DNA of 64,000 bases from Betaproteobacteria bacterium (GTDB taxonomy: Bacteria > Pseudomonadota > Gammaproteobacteria > Burkholderiales > Rhodocyclaceae), in assembly GCA_016720065.1 (NCBI GenBank), contig JADJXY010000002.1, forward strand, positions 943,001 to 1,007,000. Direction: 5' to 3'. The translations under genes were made by a program, and so were the position numbers. Of the stretch, positions 44,964-54,513 are shown piece by piece. Positions within the stretch are counted from its first letter, which is position 1. Each line of letters opens with the position of its first letter. The notes beneath the pieces are model-generated. The model saw nothing but the letters and a program-made list of their open reading frames with translations, was not told the origin of the DNA and ran no database searches.

Positions 44964-47725
44964 TGACGAACGCCCTCCACGAAGAAAACAAGGACGAACC
45001 CCTCCGCGCCGACATCCGCCTCCTCGGTCGCCTGCTGGGCGATACCGTGCGCGAGCAGGAGGGCGAGGCCGTGTTTGCCATCGTGGAGCAGGTCCGCCAG
45101 ACGGCGGTGCGCTTCGCCCGGGATGGAGATCCCGCTGCCCGGGCCGAACTCGCCGCCCTCCTCGACCCCCTGCCCCGGGACACCACCCAGGCCGTGGTGC
45201 GGGCCTTCAGCTATTTCCTGCAACTGGCCAACATCGCCGAGGACCAGCACCACATCCGCCGCCGCCGGGCCCACGACCTGGCCGGATCGAAACCCCGGGA
45301 GGGCAGCCTGCCCTACGCCCTCGACCGTCTGGCCGAGGCCGGCGTCAGCCGTGAGACGGTGGCCGATTTCTGCGCCCATGCCCTTATTTCCCCGGTACTC
45401 ACCGCCCATCCCACCGAGGTCCAGCGCCAGAGCACCCTGCAAAGCCAGCGGGAGATCGAGCACCTTCTCGACCAGCGGGACCGCCAGCGCCTGACGCCGG
45501 AAGAGCAGGCCGACAACGACGCCGGCCTGGCCGCCGCCGTGCTCACCCTGTGGCAGACCCGCATGCTGCGTTCGGTGCGCCTCAAGGTGATCGACGAGGT
45601 GAAGAACGGCATCGGTTATTTCACCAGCACCTTTTTCACCGAATTGCCCAATCTCTACATCCAGGTGGCCGACCAACTCGGCGCCCGCTACCCCGGCGAA
45701 CGCTGGGCCCTGCCGCCCTTCTTCCGGGTCGGTAGCTGGATCGGTGGCGACCGGGACGGCAACCCCTTCGTCACCGCCGATATCCTGCGCGAGGCCCTGC
45801 GCCTGCAATCGGCCGCGACCCTCGACTTCTACCTGGGCGAAATCCACGAACTGGGCGGCGAACTGCCCATGTCCAGCCTGCTGGTCACGGTGACACCGGA
45901 ACTCGCAGCCCTGGCCGAGGCCTCGCCGGACAAATCCCCCCAGCGGGCCGACGAGCCCTACCGCCGGGCCCTCACCGGCGTCTATGCCCGCCTGGCGGCC
46001 ACCGCCCGCCAACTGGACCGTCTGGAGCCCCTGCGCCACGCCGTGGCCGAGGCGGCACCCTACCCGTCGGCAAGCGAACTGCGCACCGACTTGAAGCTCA
46101 TCGCCGCCTCCCTCAACGCCAACGGCAGTGCGCGCCTCGCCGGGGGTCGGCTGCGGCGCCTGATCCGGGCCGTCCAGATTTTCGGCTTCCACCTGGCCCC
46201 CATCGATCTGCGCCAGAATTCCGACGTCCATGCCCGCAGCGTCGCCGAACTGCTGGCCGCCGCCGGCCGCTGCCCCGACTACGAGGCCCTGGACGAAGCC
46301 GCCCGCATCGCCCTGCTGACCCAGGAACTGGTCACGCCCCGCCCGCTCCATTCCCCCTACCTCGCCTATTCCGAAGAGACCCGGGGCGAACTGGCCATCT
46401 TCTTCGCCGCCCGAGAGCTGCGGGGACGCTACGGCGCCACCGCCCTGCCCAATTGCATCATCTCCAAGACCGACGGCGTCTCCGACCTGCTGGAAGTCGC
46501 CCTGCTGCTCAAGGAGTCCGGCCTCCTGCGGCCCGGCGCCGAGCCGCGCCTGGACATGAACATCATTCCCCTGTTCGAGACCATCGGCGACCTGCAGAAG
46601 GCCGCCGCCACCATGGACGGACTCTTCCGCCTGCCGGCCTACCGGGAACTGCTCGCCGCCCGCGGCTTCGAGCAGGAGGTCATGCTGGGCTACTCGGACA
46701 GCAACAAGGACGGTGGCTTTCTCACTTCCGGCTGGGAGCTGTACAAGGCCGAAATCGAGCTGACCCGGGTGTGCCGCGAGCACGGCGTGCGCCTGCGCCT
46801 CTTCCATGGCCGCGGCGGCTCCGTCGGCCGCGGCGGCGGCCCCAGCTACCAGGCCATCCTGGCCCAGCCCGCCGGCGCCGTTTCGGGCCAGATTCGCCTG
46901 ACCGAACAGGGCGAGGTCATTTCCACCAAGTACGGCAACCCGGGCACCGGCCGCCGCAACCTGGAAGTGCTGCTGGCGGCCACCCTGGAAGCAAGCCTCA
47001 CCGACCACGAAAACCGTGTCGAGCCGGCGGAAGCCTTTCATCCGGTCATGGACCGCCTGTCGGCCCTCGCCTTCGGCGCCTACCGCGGTCTGGTCTATGA
47101 AACCGAGGGCTTCACCCAGTACTTCCGCCAATCAACGGTGGTATCGGAAATCGCCCACCTGAACATCGGCAGCCGGCCTGCCTCCCGCAAGGCTTCCGAC
47201 CGCATCGAAGACCTGCGGGCCATTCCCTGGGTCTTCAGCTGGGCCCAATGCCGCCTCATGCTCCCTGGCTGGTACGGCTTCGGCACGGCGGTGGACACCT
47301 GGCTGCAGGAGAACCCCGAGGGCCTCGCCACCCTGCGCCGCATGGCCCGCGCCTGGCCCTTCTTCAAAACGCTGCTCTCCAACATGGACATGGTACTGGC
47401 CAAGACCGACCTCGCCATCGCCTCCCGCTACGCGGAACTGGTGAGCGATAGCGACCTGAGGGCGCGGGTATTCGGCGCCATCCGGAACGAATGGGCCCTC
47501 ACCCGCCGGCACCTGCTGGCCATCGCCGAGCAGGACGACTTCCTGGCCGACAATCCGCTCCTGAAGCGCTCCATCCAGCAGCGCTTCCCCTACATGGACC
47601 CCTTGAACCACCTGCAGGTCGAGCTCCTCAAGCGGCACCGGGCCGGCGACACCGACGAGCGGGTGGCGCGCGGCATCCACCTCACCATCAATGGCGTCGC
47701 CGCGGGCTTGCGCAACAGCGGCTGA
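44963..47725 (+). CDS. ppc: Phosphoenolpyruvate carboxylase
   Basis: 920 residues from the ATG at 44963. Catalytic motifs are all present: VLTAHPTEVQRQST with the active His, GSWIGGDRDGNPFVT, GYSDSNKDGGFLTSGWELY, LRLFHGRGGSVGRGGGPSY, and the C-terminal GLRNSG. It carboxylates PEP to oxaloacetate, replenishing the TCA cycle. It pairs logically with the PEP synthase gene across the lactate block. Confidence 0.97.
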   Translation: MTNALHEENKDEPLRADIRLLGRLLGDTVREQEGEAVFAIVEQVRQTAVRFARDGDPAARAELAALLDPLPRDTTQAVVRAFSYFLQLANIAEDQHHIRRRRAHDLAGSKPREGSLPYALDRLAEAGVSRETVADFCAHALISPVLTAHPTEVQRQSTLQSQREIEHLLDQRDRQRLTPEEQADNDAGLAAAVLTLWQTRMLRSVRLKVIDEVKNGIGYFTSTFFTELPNLYIQVADQLGARYPGERWALPPFFRVGSWIGGDRDGNPFVTADILREALRLQSAATLDFYLGEIHELGGELPMSSLLVTVTPELAALAEASPDKSPQRADEPYRRALTGVYARLAATARQLDRLEPLRHAVAEAAPYPSASELRTDLKLIAASLNANGSARLAGGRLRRLIRAVQIFGFHLAPIDLRQNSDVHARSVAELLAAAGRCPDYEALDEAARIALLTQELVTPRPLHSPYLAYSEETRGELAIFFAARELRGRYGATALPNCIISKTDGVSDLLEVALLLKESGLLRPGAEPRLDMNIIPLFETIGDLQKAAATMDGLFRLPAYRELLAARGFEQEVMLGYSDSNKDGGFLTSGWELYKAEIELTRVCREHGVRLRLFHGRGGSVGRGGGPSYQAILAQPAGAVSGQIRLTEQGEVISTKYGNPGTGRRNLEVLLAATLEASLTDHENRVEPAEAFHPVMDRLSALAFGAYRGLVYETEGFTQYFRQSTVVSEIAHLNIGSRPASRKASDRIEDLRAIPWVFSWAQCRLMLPGWYGFGTAVDTWLQENPEGLATLRRMARAWPFFKTLLSNMDMVLAKTDLAIASRYAELVSDSDLRARVFGAIRNEWALTRRHLLAIAEQDDFLADNPLLKRSIQQRFPYMDPLNHLQVELLKRHRAGDTDERVARGIHLTINGVAAGLRNSG

Positions 47726-47838
47726 GAGCGCTTCCCCGAGCTGCTCCGGCGCGGCGCCTGCCCAGGGGCGGTGAAGTCCCGTAAAATTCTGCTTCCTTTG
47801 AACCGCCCTCCCGGGCGGATACTCCCTCCGGAGGCAGC

Positions 47839-48462
47839 ATGCGTATCAGATTTCGATTGCCAGTCGTCCTGGCCCCGCTGCTGGCAGCGGTGCTCACCGT
47901 CTCGGCCTGCAACAGTGGCTCGGACAGCGGCAAGGCAGGCAAACCCGCCGGCGAGCTTGCTGCCGCTCCGGCAACGCCCCAGTCCCCTTTGGCGGCAGCC
48001 GCCATTGAGGGAGAACTCGCCGCAGTGAAGAAACTGCTGGATGAAGGGGCCGATGCCAATGTCCAGGATGCCCTGGGCCGCACCCCCCTGCACATGGCGG
48101 CCTTTTATGGCCGGCAGCGGACCTCGCTCCTGCTCATCGCCCGCGGCGCCCAACTCGAGGCCCGCGACCGGGCAGGCATGACCCCGCTGCACGCCGCCAT
48201 CCTGGCGGGTTATGCCCAGGAGGCCGAAATCCTCATCACCATGGGGGCCGACGTGAAGGCCAGCGCGGCGGGACGCACCAGCGCCCTCCACCTCGCGGCC
48301 GCCACCGGACAACCGGAAATGGCCCGCCTGCTCATAGAACATGGCGCTGATCCCCGCGCCCAGGATGGGACAGGGAGCACCCCCTTCGACCTCGCCACCC
48401 GCAATCAGCATCCGCTCACCGCCACCCAGCTCAAGGACGCCAAGCCGAGGAGCACGCCGTGA
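47839..48462 (+). CDS. Ankyrin-repeat lipoprotein
   Basis: 207 residues. A lipoprotein signal (VVLAPLLAAVLTVSACNSG) has a VSAC lipobox with C24. After a low-complexity linker, four ankyrin repeats follow: SPLAAAAIEGELAAVKKLLDE, GRTPLHMAAFYG, GMTPLHAAILAG and SALHLAAATGQPEMARLLIEH. It is probably membrane-anchored in the periplasm. Its stop overlaps the GTG start of ppsR (GTGA), an unexpected coupling of an envelope protein to a metabolic regulator. The partner is unknown. Confidence 0.88.
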   Translation: MRIRFRLPVVLAPLLAAVLTVSACNSGSDSGKAGKPAGELAAAPATPQSPLAAAAIEGELAAVKKLLDEGADANVQDALGRTPLHMAAFYGRQRTSLLLIARGAQLEARDRAGMTPLHAAILAGYAQEAEILITMGADVKASAAGRTSALHLAAATGQPEMARLLIEHGADPRAQDGTGSTPFDLATRNQHPLTATQLKDAKPRSTP

Positions 48463-49271
48463 CCGTGCGCCGGACCATCTTCTACGTCTCCGACGGCACC
48501 GGCCTCACGGCCGAGGCCTTGGGGCACAGCCTGCTCACCCAATTCGAGGATGTGGATTTCCGTCAGGTGCGCATTCCCTTCCTGGACGACAAGGCCAAGG
48601 CCCACGACGCCGTTCTGCGCATCAACGCCACCGGCGAGGAAGACGGCATGCGGCCCATCGTGTTCACCACCCTGGTGGACCAGGAGCTCGCGGCCATCGT
48701 CCATGAGGCCGATGCCTTCAGCCTCTCGTTCTTCGAGACCTTCCTCGCCCCGCTGGAGGCCGAACTGGGCGTCAAGTCGAGCCATACCGTCGGGCGCTCC
48801 CACGGTTCCGCCGACAGCTCGGATTACAAGAAACGCATCGAGGCGATCAATTACACCCTGGCCCACGACGACGGCATTACCGACCGCGATCTGGAGCAGG
48901 CCGACGTGGTCCTGGTGGCCGTATCCCGTTGCGGCAAGACGCCGACCTCCCTCTATCTCGCCATGCAGTTCGGCCTCAAGGCGGCCAATTTCCCTCTCAT
49001 TCCGGAGGATTTCGATCGGGGCCGCCTGCCGGGCACCCTGGAGAAACACCGCCCCAAGCTTTTCGGCCTGACCATACAGCCCGAGCGTCTGGCCAGCATC
49101 CGCGAGGAACGGCGCCCCAACAGCCGCTATGCCTCACTGGCCAATTGCCGTCACGAAGTGAGCGAGGCGGAAAAGATGATGCGCCGGGAAGGCATCCGCT
49201 GGCTGGATTCGTCGAGCAAATCGATCGAGGAAATCGCCACCACGGTGCTTCAGGAACTGCGCCTGCGCTGA
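48459..49271 (+). CDS. ppsR: PEP synthase regulatory kinase/pyrophosphorylase (DUF299)
   Basis: 270 residues from GTG 48459. Family hallmarks are FYVSDGTGLTAEALGHSLLTQF, SHTVGRSHG, YKKRIEAINYTLAHDDG and the P-loop VAVSRCGKTPTSLYLA, with GLTIQPERLASIREERRPNSRYAS later. The enzyme phosphorylates PEP synthase on a threonine with ADP and reactivates it by phosphorolysis. It is usually next to ppsA; here the two are separated by the lactate/ppc genes. The 3' end overlaps the convergent SpoU gene by 22 bases. Confidence 0.95.
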   Translation: MTVRRTIFYVSDGTGLTAEALGHSLLTQFEDVDFRQVRIPFLDDKAKAHDAVLRINATGEEDGMRPIVFTTLVDQELAAIVHEADAFSLSFFETFLAPLEAELGVKSSHTVGRSHGSADSSDYKKRIEAINYTLAHDDGITDRDLEQADVVLVAVSRCGKTPTSLYLAMQFGLKAANFPLIPEDFDRGRLPGTLEKHRPKLFGLTIQPERLASIREERRPNSRYASLANCRHEVSEAEKMMRREGIRWLDSSSKSIEEIATTVLQELRLR

Positions 49272-50020
49272 GTCTCGAAAAGGCAGATCGCCGCTGCCGC
49301 GCCAACATTGAGCGATTCGACCCCGGCGGCCATGGGAATGCGCACCCGGATGCCCGCCCGCTCCAGGAGCGCAGCGCGAACGCCCCGCCCCTCGGCCCCG
49401 AAGATCCAGGCCAGAGGAGCCTCCAGCGCTGCATCCCAGAGGGGAACGCTCTCGCCCAGGGAGGTCGCCGCGACGCCGCCGTGGTACCTCGCCAGAAAGG
49501 CCCCCAGGTCGGCATCCTCATGCACGGTGGCAGAAAAATGCGCCCCCTGGCCTGCCCGCAGTACCTTGGGCATCCAGGCGCCCGCGCACTCGGAGGACAG
49601 CAGCAGGTGGCGGAAGCCGGCCGCCACTGCGGTGCGGATCAAGGTGCCGACATTGCCGGGATCCTGCACCCCGTCCAGCAGGACACAGTCCTCATCCAGG
49701 GGTAGCGGGCCCGGCGCGCGCGGGATGGGGGCCAGTGCCAGCAGGCCGCTGGGGTTCTCCAGCGTACTCAGGCTGCGGAAAAGGCCGTCGGGCATCGAAG
49801 TTGCCCGCCGGCCGACCAGGTAGGCCGCGATTTCCGGAGCCTTCGCTCCCGTATCGCTCACCACCAGGGTTTCAACCGGGCCCAGGGCCTCCTCGTAGGC
49901 CGCGACCAGGTGAAAACCTTCCAGGAGCGTTCGCTCCTCCTTGCGGCATTCCCGCGCCGACTCCCCCAGGCGCCGCAGACGCCGAACCAGCGGATTGTCG
50001 CGGGATTCGATCCGGCTCAA
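49250..50020 (-). CDS. TrmH/SpoU-family RNA 2'-O-methyltransferase
   Basis: 256 residues, starting at TTG 50020 (GGGGG upstream). An N-terminal substrate-binding domain (ESRDNPLVRRLRRLGESARE, RTLLEGFHLV) precedes the SPOUT core: VLLDGVQDPGNVGTLIRTAVAAGF, WIFGAEGRGV and IPMAAGVESLNVGAAAAI. It probably methylates rRNA ribose; the site is not predictable. It is the last gene of the minus-strand cluster. Confidence 0.9.
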   Translation of the reverse strand: MSRIESRDNPLVRRLRRLGESARECRKEERTLLEGFHLVAAYEEALGPVETLVVSDTGAKAPEIAAYLVGRRATSMPDGLFRSLSTLENPSGLLALAPIPRAPGPLPLDEDCVLLDGVQDPGNVGTLIRTAVAAGFRHLLLSSECAGAWMPKVLRAGQGAHFSATVHEDADLGAFLARYHGGVAATSLGESVPLWDAALEAPLAWIFGAEGRGVRAALLERAGIRVRIPMAAGVESLNVGAAAAICLFETQRRRSS

Positions 50021-50061
50021 GCCAAAACCCCCGGTTCAAGCGGTCATTGGGATGCTGGGAT

Positions 50062-50520
50062 TCACAGCCAGCGACCCAGGGTCGCTGTCGCCACGGTGAC
50101 GATACCCAGAATGAGATTGAAGCCCACCAGCTTGCGGATACGCCCCAGAGCCGCCCCTCCGGCCGGCCAGTCACTGCGCTCGACCGCTTCGTTCAGGGCC
50201 CCATAGGGGACGGTGACGACGCCGACGAAGACCGCCACCATGACCAGGCCCAGGGCGAACATGAGGTGCAGATGAAGGGGGGCGACGGCAAAACCCAGCC
50301 CCGCCAGCATGATGAAGCCGCTTCCCAGGATGAGGGCCACAGCCCCCCAGACGAAGCGGAAAAAACGCCCCAGAACCTTGCGCCACAGGGCAAGACGCAG
50401 CGGGGGCTCCAGGACCTCAACCGCCGCCGGCCGCAGGCAGACGTAGGCGAAAAACATGCCGCCCACCCAGACGACCACGCTGGCGAGATGCAGGAAAAGC
50501 CACAGGGGTTGCAGGTTCAT
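50062..50520 (-). CDS. CopD-like integral membrane protein
   Basis: 152 residues with four hydrophobic helices. LWLFLHLASVVVWVGGMFFAY opens helix 1, with the conserved His and Trp of the CopD/DUF superfamily; HLHLMFALGLVMVAVFVGVV is helix 3. Members relate to copper export or haem-binding membrane proteins, but this one has no copper genes around it. Its ATG overlaps the rnhB stop as ATGA. Confidence 0.75.
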   Translation of the reverse strand: MNLQPLWLFLHLASVVVWVGGMFFAYVCLRPAAVEVLEPPLRLALWRKVLGRFFRFVWGAVALILGSGFIMLAGLGFAVAPLHLHLMFALGLVMVAVFVGVVTVPYGALNEAVERSDWPAGGAALGRIRKLVGFNLILGIVTVATATLGRWL

Positions 50521-51113
50521 GACCAGTTCTCCGAAAGGACCGCACGCACAGGAGCATAGCTCCGACGATGGATGGGACTCGCCCCATGGGCGCGCAGCGC
50601 GGCGAGGTGGGCGGCGGTGGGATAGCCCATGTGCCCGGCAAAGCCGTACTGAGGAAAGCGCTCGTGCAGGCGACGCATCTCGGCGTCGCGGCTGGTTTTG
50701 GCCAGGATGGACGCCGCCGCGATGGGCGCAATGCTGCCGTCCCCTTTGACGACGGCTTGGGCCGGACAGTTCAGTCTGGGAAGCACATTGCCGTCCACCA
50801 GGGCGGCCTGGGGCGTAATGTCCAGGCGCGCAACCGCCCGGGCCATGGCCACAAGCGTGGCTTGGAGAATATTGAGGGCGTCGATCTCTTCCACCGTGGC
50901 CCAGGCCACCGCCCAGGCCAGGGCCTCCCCCTTGATACGCTGGGCGAGCGCGTCCCGCCGTTTTTCGGAGAGCTTCTTGGAGTCGTCGAGTCCGGCAATG
51001 GGACGCGTCGGATCGAGAATCACCGCCGCCGCCACCACAGGCCCGGCCAGGGGCCCTCGCCCGGCCTCGTCGATGCCGCAGACGAGGCCGTCGGGATAGC
51101 TCAGCTCAGGCAT
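50517..51113 (-). CDS. rnhB: Ribonuclease HII
   Basis: 198 residues. Catalytic acids are seen in VCGIDEAGRGPLAGPVVAAAV, DDSKKLSEKRRDAL, and ALVDGNVLP with SILAKTSRDAEM. It removes ribonucleotides from DNA-RNA hybrids. The start overlaps the lpxB stop by 13 bases, the usual lpxB-rnhB order. Confidence 0.96.
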   Translation of the reverse strand: MPELSYPDGLVCGIDEAGRGPLAGPVVAAAVILDPTRPIAGLDDSKKLSEKRRDALAQRIKGEALAWAVAWATVEEIDALNILQATLVAMARAVARLDITPQAALVDGNVLPRLNCPAQAVVKGDGSIAPIAAASILAKTSRDAEMRRLHERFPQYGFAGHMGYPTAAHLAALRAHGASPIHRRSYAPVRAVLSENWS

Positions 51114-52258
51114 TCCAGGATCGCATCGGCCGCCCGCGAGGCGGTGTCCTGCCGCAATTGCAGGTGGATTTCGGTAAAGACCGCCGCGAGTTCCTCGGCC
51201 CCCGCCTTGTCCTCGTAGAGTTTGACCAGAGCGGCGGCCAGATTTTCCGGCGTGGCGTCGTCCTGCAGGAGTTCCGGCACCACGAAACGTCCGGCCAGAA
51301 TATTGGGCAATCCCACGTAGGGAAGATAGGCCATGCGGCGCATGAACCAGGCGGAAGCCCGGGACGCCTTGTAGGTGATGACCATGGGCCGCTTGACCAG
51401 AGCAGCTTCCAGAGTCGCCGTTCCGCTGGCCACCAGGGCCACATCGGCAGCGCCCAGGGCATCCTGGGCATGGCCGAAGAGGAGGCGGAAGGGGAGATCG
51501 GTCGCTTGCCCGGCGTAGAGCGCTTCTTCGAACAGCAAGCGGGTTTCCCGGGTGGCCAGGGGCACCAGGAAACGGGCCTGTGGGTAATGCCGCTCGTGCA
51601 ACACTTTGGCCGTGGCGACGAAGGTGGCGGCCATGTACTGGAGTTCCGACTGCCGGGAGCCCGGCAGCAGGGCAAAGATGGGGGCTGCCAGCGGCAGGCC
51701 CAGGCGTTCGCGCACCAGGGCCTTGTCCGTGGTCAGGGGAATGGTGTCGGCCATGGGGTGGCCGACGTAGGCAACGGGAATGCCGGCCTTCTGGTAGAGG
51801 GGAGGCTCCATGGGGAACAGGGCCAGAACCTTATCCACTGCCCGGCCGATGGACTTGATGCGACCACCGCGCCACGCCCAGATCGACGGGCTGATGAAAT
51901 GGATGGTGCGGATCCCGCGGCGCTTCAGACCCGCTTCGAGATCCAGGTTGAAGTCCGGCGCGTCGACCCCGATGAACAGGTCCGGCGGATCGGCAAGGAG
52001 ACGCTTCTTGAGGGCCCGCCGGATACCGGCGATCTCCCGGTAATGTTTGAGCACTTCGAAATAGCCCCGCACGGCGAGCTTCTCCGCCGGCCACCAGGCC
52101 TCGAAGCCCTGCCCCTCCATGCGCGGCCCCCCGATGCCGAAGAACTTCGCCGCCGGCAGCCGCTGCCGCAAGGCGGCCAGCAGATGGCTGGCGAGCAGAT
52201 CGCCGGAGGCCTCGCCCGCCACCAGGGCGATGCGGACCCCCCTTCCCCCTTCCCTCAT
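51101..52258 (-). CDS. lpxB: Lipid-A-disaccharide synthase
   Basis: 385 residues from the ATG at 52258, which overlaps the lpxA stop (ATGA). The N-terminus MREGGRGVRIALVAGEASGD is slightly longer than usual. Further motifs are FFGIGGPRMEGQGFEAWWP, GVDAPDFNLDLE, HFISPSIWAWRGGR, LLPGSRQSELQYM and VASGTATLEAAL. It joins UDP-diacylglucosamine and lipid X to form the lipid A disaccharide. Confidence 0.97.
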   Translation of the reverse strand: MREGGRGVRIALVAGEASGDLLASHLLAALRQRLPAAKFFGIGGPRMEGQGFEAWWPAEKLAVRGYFEVLKHYREIAGIRRALKKRLLADPPDLFIGVDAPDFNLDLEAGLKRRGIRTIHFISPSIWAWRGGRIKSIGRAVDKVLALFPMEPPLYQKAGIPVAYVGHPMADTIPLTTDKALVRERLGLPLAAPIFALLPGSRQSELQYMAATFVATAKVLHERHYPQARFLVPLATRETRLLFEEALYAGQATDLPFRLLFGHAQDALGAADVALVASGTATLEAALVKRPMVITYKASRASAWFMRRMAYLPYVGLPNILAGRFVVPELLQDDATPENLAAALVKLYEDKAGAEELAAVFTEIHLQLRQDTASRAADAILECLS

Positions 52259-53025
52259 CGGATGATGCCGCGCTTCGACAGTTCGAGAAATTCGACGAAC
52301 AGCGCCACGTCGGGTTGCTGGGCCGCCTCCTGGGCGAGTTTGACCTTGGCCTCTTCGAGCATCAGGCCCGATTTGTAGAGGGTGCGATAGGCGCGCTTGA
52401 GCGCCGTGATGGCGTCGGCCGTGAATCCCCGCCGCTTGAGGCCCTCGGTATTGATGCCGTAGGGCTGGGCGGTGTTGCCGGCCGCCATCAGGTAGGGCGG
52501 GACGTCCTGCAGGATCACGGTGCCCACCGCGGTCATGACATGAGCCCCAACCCGGCAAAACTGGTGCACCCCGGTGTAGCCCCCCAGGATCGCCCAGTCG
52601 CCGATATGGACGTGGCCGGCCAGTTGGGCATTGTTGGCGAAGGTGGTGTGATGGCCGATCTGGCAGTCATGGGCGATGTGCACGTAGGCCATGATCCAGT
52701 TGTCGTTGCCGATGCGGGTGACCCCGGCGTCCTGGACCGTCCCCAGGTTGAAAGTGCAGAACTCGCGAATGGTATTGCGGTCGCCGATCTCCAGCCGGGT
52801 GTCCTCACCGGCGTATTTCTTGTCCTGGGGCACTTCGCCGAGCGAACAGAACTGGTAAATGCGGTTTCCGCGCCCGATGCGGGTGTGCCCCTTGATGACC
52901 ACATGGGGGCCGATCTCGGTGTCGTCGCCGATTTCGACGTGGGGACCGATCAGACTGTAGGCGCCAATGCTCACATGGGCGCCGATGCGGGCCGCAGGGT
53001 CGACGATGGCGGTGGGGTGGATCAT
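52255..53025 (-). CDS. lpxA: UDP-N-acetylglucosamine acyltransferase
   Basis: 256 residues from the ATG at 53025 (MIHPTAIVDPAARIGAHVSIGAYSLIG). Left-handed beta-helix hexapeptide repeats fill the N-terminal two thirds; the catalytic histidine lies in VHIAHDCQIGHHTTFANNAQLAGHV, and a helical C-terminus ends in ELSKRGIIR. It is the first step of lipid A synthesis. The start overlaps the fabZ stop (ATGA). Confidence 0.97.
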   Translation of the reverse strand: MIHPTAIVDPAARIGAHVSIGAYSLIGPHVEIGDDTEIGPHVVIKGHTRIGRGNRIYQFCSLGEVPQDKKYAGEDTRLEIGDRNTIREFCTFNLGTVQDAGVTRIGNDNWIMAYVHIAHDCQIGHHTTFANNAQLAGHVHIGDWAILGGYTGVHQFCRVGAHVMTAVGTVILQDVPPYLMAAGNTAQPYGINTEGLKRRGFTADAITALKRAYRTLYKSGLMLEEAKVKLAQEAAQQPDVALFVEFLELSKRGIIR

Positions 53026-53462
53026 TGCTGGATATCCCGCTTGGCGCACATGAGTTTCGCTTCGGCGACGATTTGCCCGTCGACGCGGGCCTCGGCCTTG
53101 TACTTCCAGATCCCGCGCATCTGCCGCTCGATTTCGACATGCAGGTGCAACTGGTCCCCGGGCATGACCGGCTTCTTGAAGCGCGCCTCGTCGATGCCCA
53201 CGAAATAGAAAACCGAATTGGGGTCCGGCTTCTCGCCCATGGTCTTGAAGGAAAGGATGCCGGCAGCCTGGGCCAGGGCTTCCATGATGAGCACCCCGGG
53301 CATCACCGGATGATGGGGAAAGTGCCCCTGAAAGAAGGGTTCATTGATGGTGACGTTCTTGTAGGCATGGATGGACTTGCCCACTTCCAGGTCGACAACC
53401 CGGTCGACGAGCAGGAAGGGATAGCGATGAGGCAGGTGCTCCAAAATTGCATGAATGTCCAT
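53022..53462 (-). CDS. fabZ: 3-hydroxyacyl-ACP dehydratase FabZ
   Basis: 146 residues. The hotdog fold shows HLPHRYPFLLVDRV, NEPFFQGHFPHHPVMPGVLIMEALAQ with the active His and Glu, and GIDEARFKKPVMPGDQL. It competes with LpxA/LpxD for hydroxyacyl-ACP, balancing phospholipid and lipid A, and it lies between lpxD and lpxA as usual. Confidence 0.97.
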   Translation of the reverse strand: MDIHAILEHLPHRYPFLLVDRVVDLEVGKSIHAYKNVTINEPFFQGHFPHHPVMPGVLIMEALAQAAGILSFKTMGEKPDPNSVFYFVGIDEARFKKPVMPGDQLHLHVEIERQMRGIWKYKAEARVDGQIVAEAKLMCAKRDIQQ

Positions 53463-53466
53463 TTAA

Positions 53467-54513
53467 TCATCCCTCTGTGTTGGTTTTTGAAAGTGCTTTC
53501 TCAAGTTCTGAAACCCGGTCTGCCAAGGCGTCGAGGTGGCGGATCTGGGCGGCGTTGTGCAACCAGCGGTCGTGCTCTTCCAAGGGGTAAAGGGCAGTAT
53601 ATTTGCCCGGCCGGGTAATGCTCTTCATGACCATGGATCCCGGAGAAATCACGGTCCCTCCGACGATGTCCAGGTGACCGAGGATCATGGCCGCGCCCCC
53701 GACCATGCAGCCCTCACCCAGGCGCGTGCTGCCGGCAATCCCCACACAGCCGGCAATGACGGAGCGGGCACCGATCACGCAGTTGTGCCCGATCTGAATC
53801 TGATTGTCCAGCTTCACCCCGTCACCGATGACGGTATCGTCCAGGGCGCCCCGGTCGATGCTGGTATTGGCGCCGATTTCCACATCGTCACCGACGAGCA
53901 CGCCGCCGATCTGGGGAATCTTGACCCACGCCCCGCCCTCCGGAGCAAACCCAAAGCCGTCGGCCCCCACGACCACCCCGGAATGGACGATTGCCCGCTG
54001 GCCGATGCGGCAGCCTGGATAGACGGTCACCCTGGGGTAAAAGACGCTGTCGTCCCCGATACGAACACCATCACCAATGGTGCAGCCCGGATGCAGGGTC
54101 ACGCGCTCACCCAGAACGACATCGGCCCCTATGCTGACCTGGGCGCCGATGGAAGCACTGGCCGGAACGGGCGAGGCCGTTACGGCGCTGGGGTGCACGC
54201 CGGGGGGCGTCTTCACGGGCGGATGCAGCAGCGCCGCCACCCGTGCGTAATAGGCGTAGGGATTGGGCACAACGATGCGGGGGCCGGTGAAATCCGCAGC
54301 AGCGCCGCGCCCCAGGATGACCACGCCAGCCCGGGTGGTGCTCAACTGGCTGCGGTATTTGGGATTGGACAGGAAAGCGATGTCCTCCGGCCCGGCCGAC
54401 GCCAGGGTAGCCACCCGCACAACGACGGTTTCGGCGTCCCCAAGCACATCGCCGCCCAGACGGGCGGCGATGTCGGCGAGTCGAAAACCCCGGGCGCCAG
54501 GGGTGGGCATCAC
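53467..54513 (-). CDS. lpxD: UDP-3-O-acylglucosamine N-acyltransferase
   Basis: 348 residues. An N-terminal uridine-binding domain (LADIAARLGGDVLGD, IAFLSNPKYRSQLSTTRAGVVIL) leads to a hexapeptide beta-helix with the catalytic histidine (KLDNQIQIGHNCVIGARSVIAG). The C-terminal helix RVSELEKALSKTN closes it. The third lipid A step. The ATG overlaps the skp stop by ATGA. Confidence 0.96.
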   Translation of the reverse strand: MMPTPGARGFRLADIAARLGGDVLGDAETVVVRVATLASAGPEDIAFLSNPKYRSQLSTTRAGVVILGRGAAADFTGPRIVVPNPYAYYARVAALLHPPVKTPPGVHPSAVTASPVPASASIGAQVSIGADVVLGERVTLHPGCTIGDGVRIGDDSVFYPRVTVYPGCRIGQRAIVHSGVVVGADGFGFAPEGGAWVKIPQIGGVLVGDDVEIGANTSIDRGALDDTVIGDGVKLDNQIQIGHNCVIGARSVIAGCVGIAGSTRLGEGCMVGGAAMILGHLDIVGGTVISPGSMVMKSITRPGKYTALYPLEEHDRWLHNAAQIRHLDALADRVSELEKALSKTNTEG

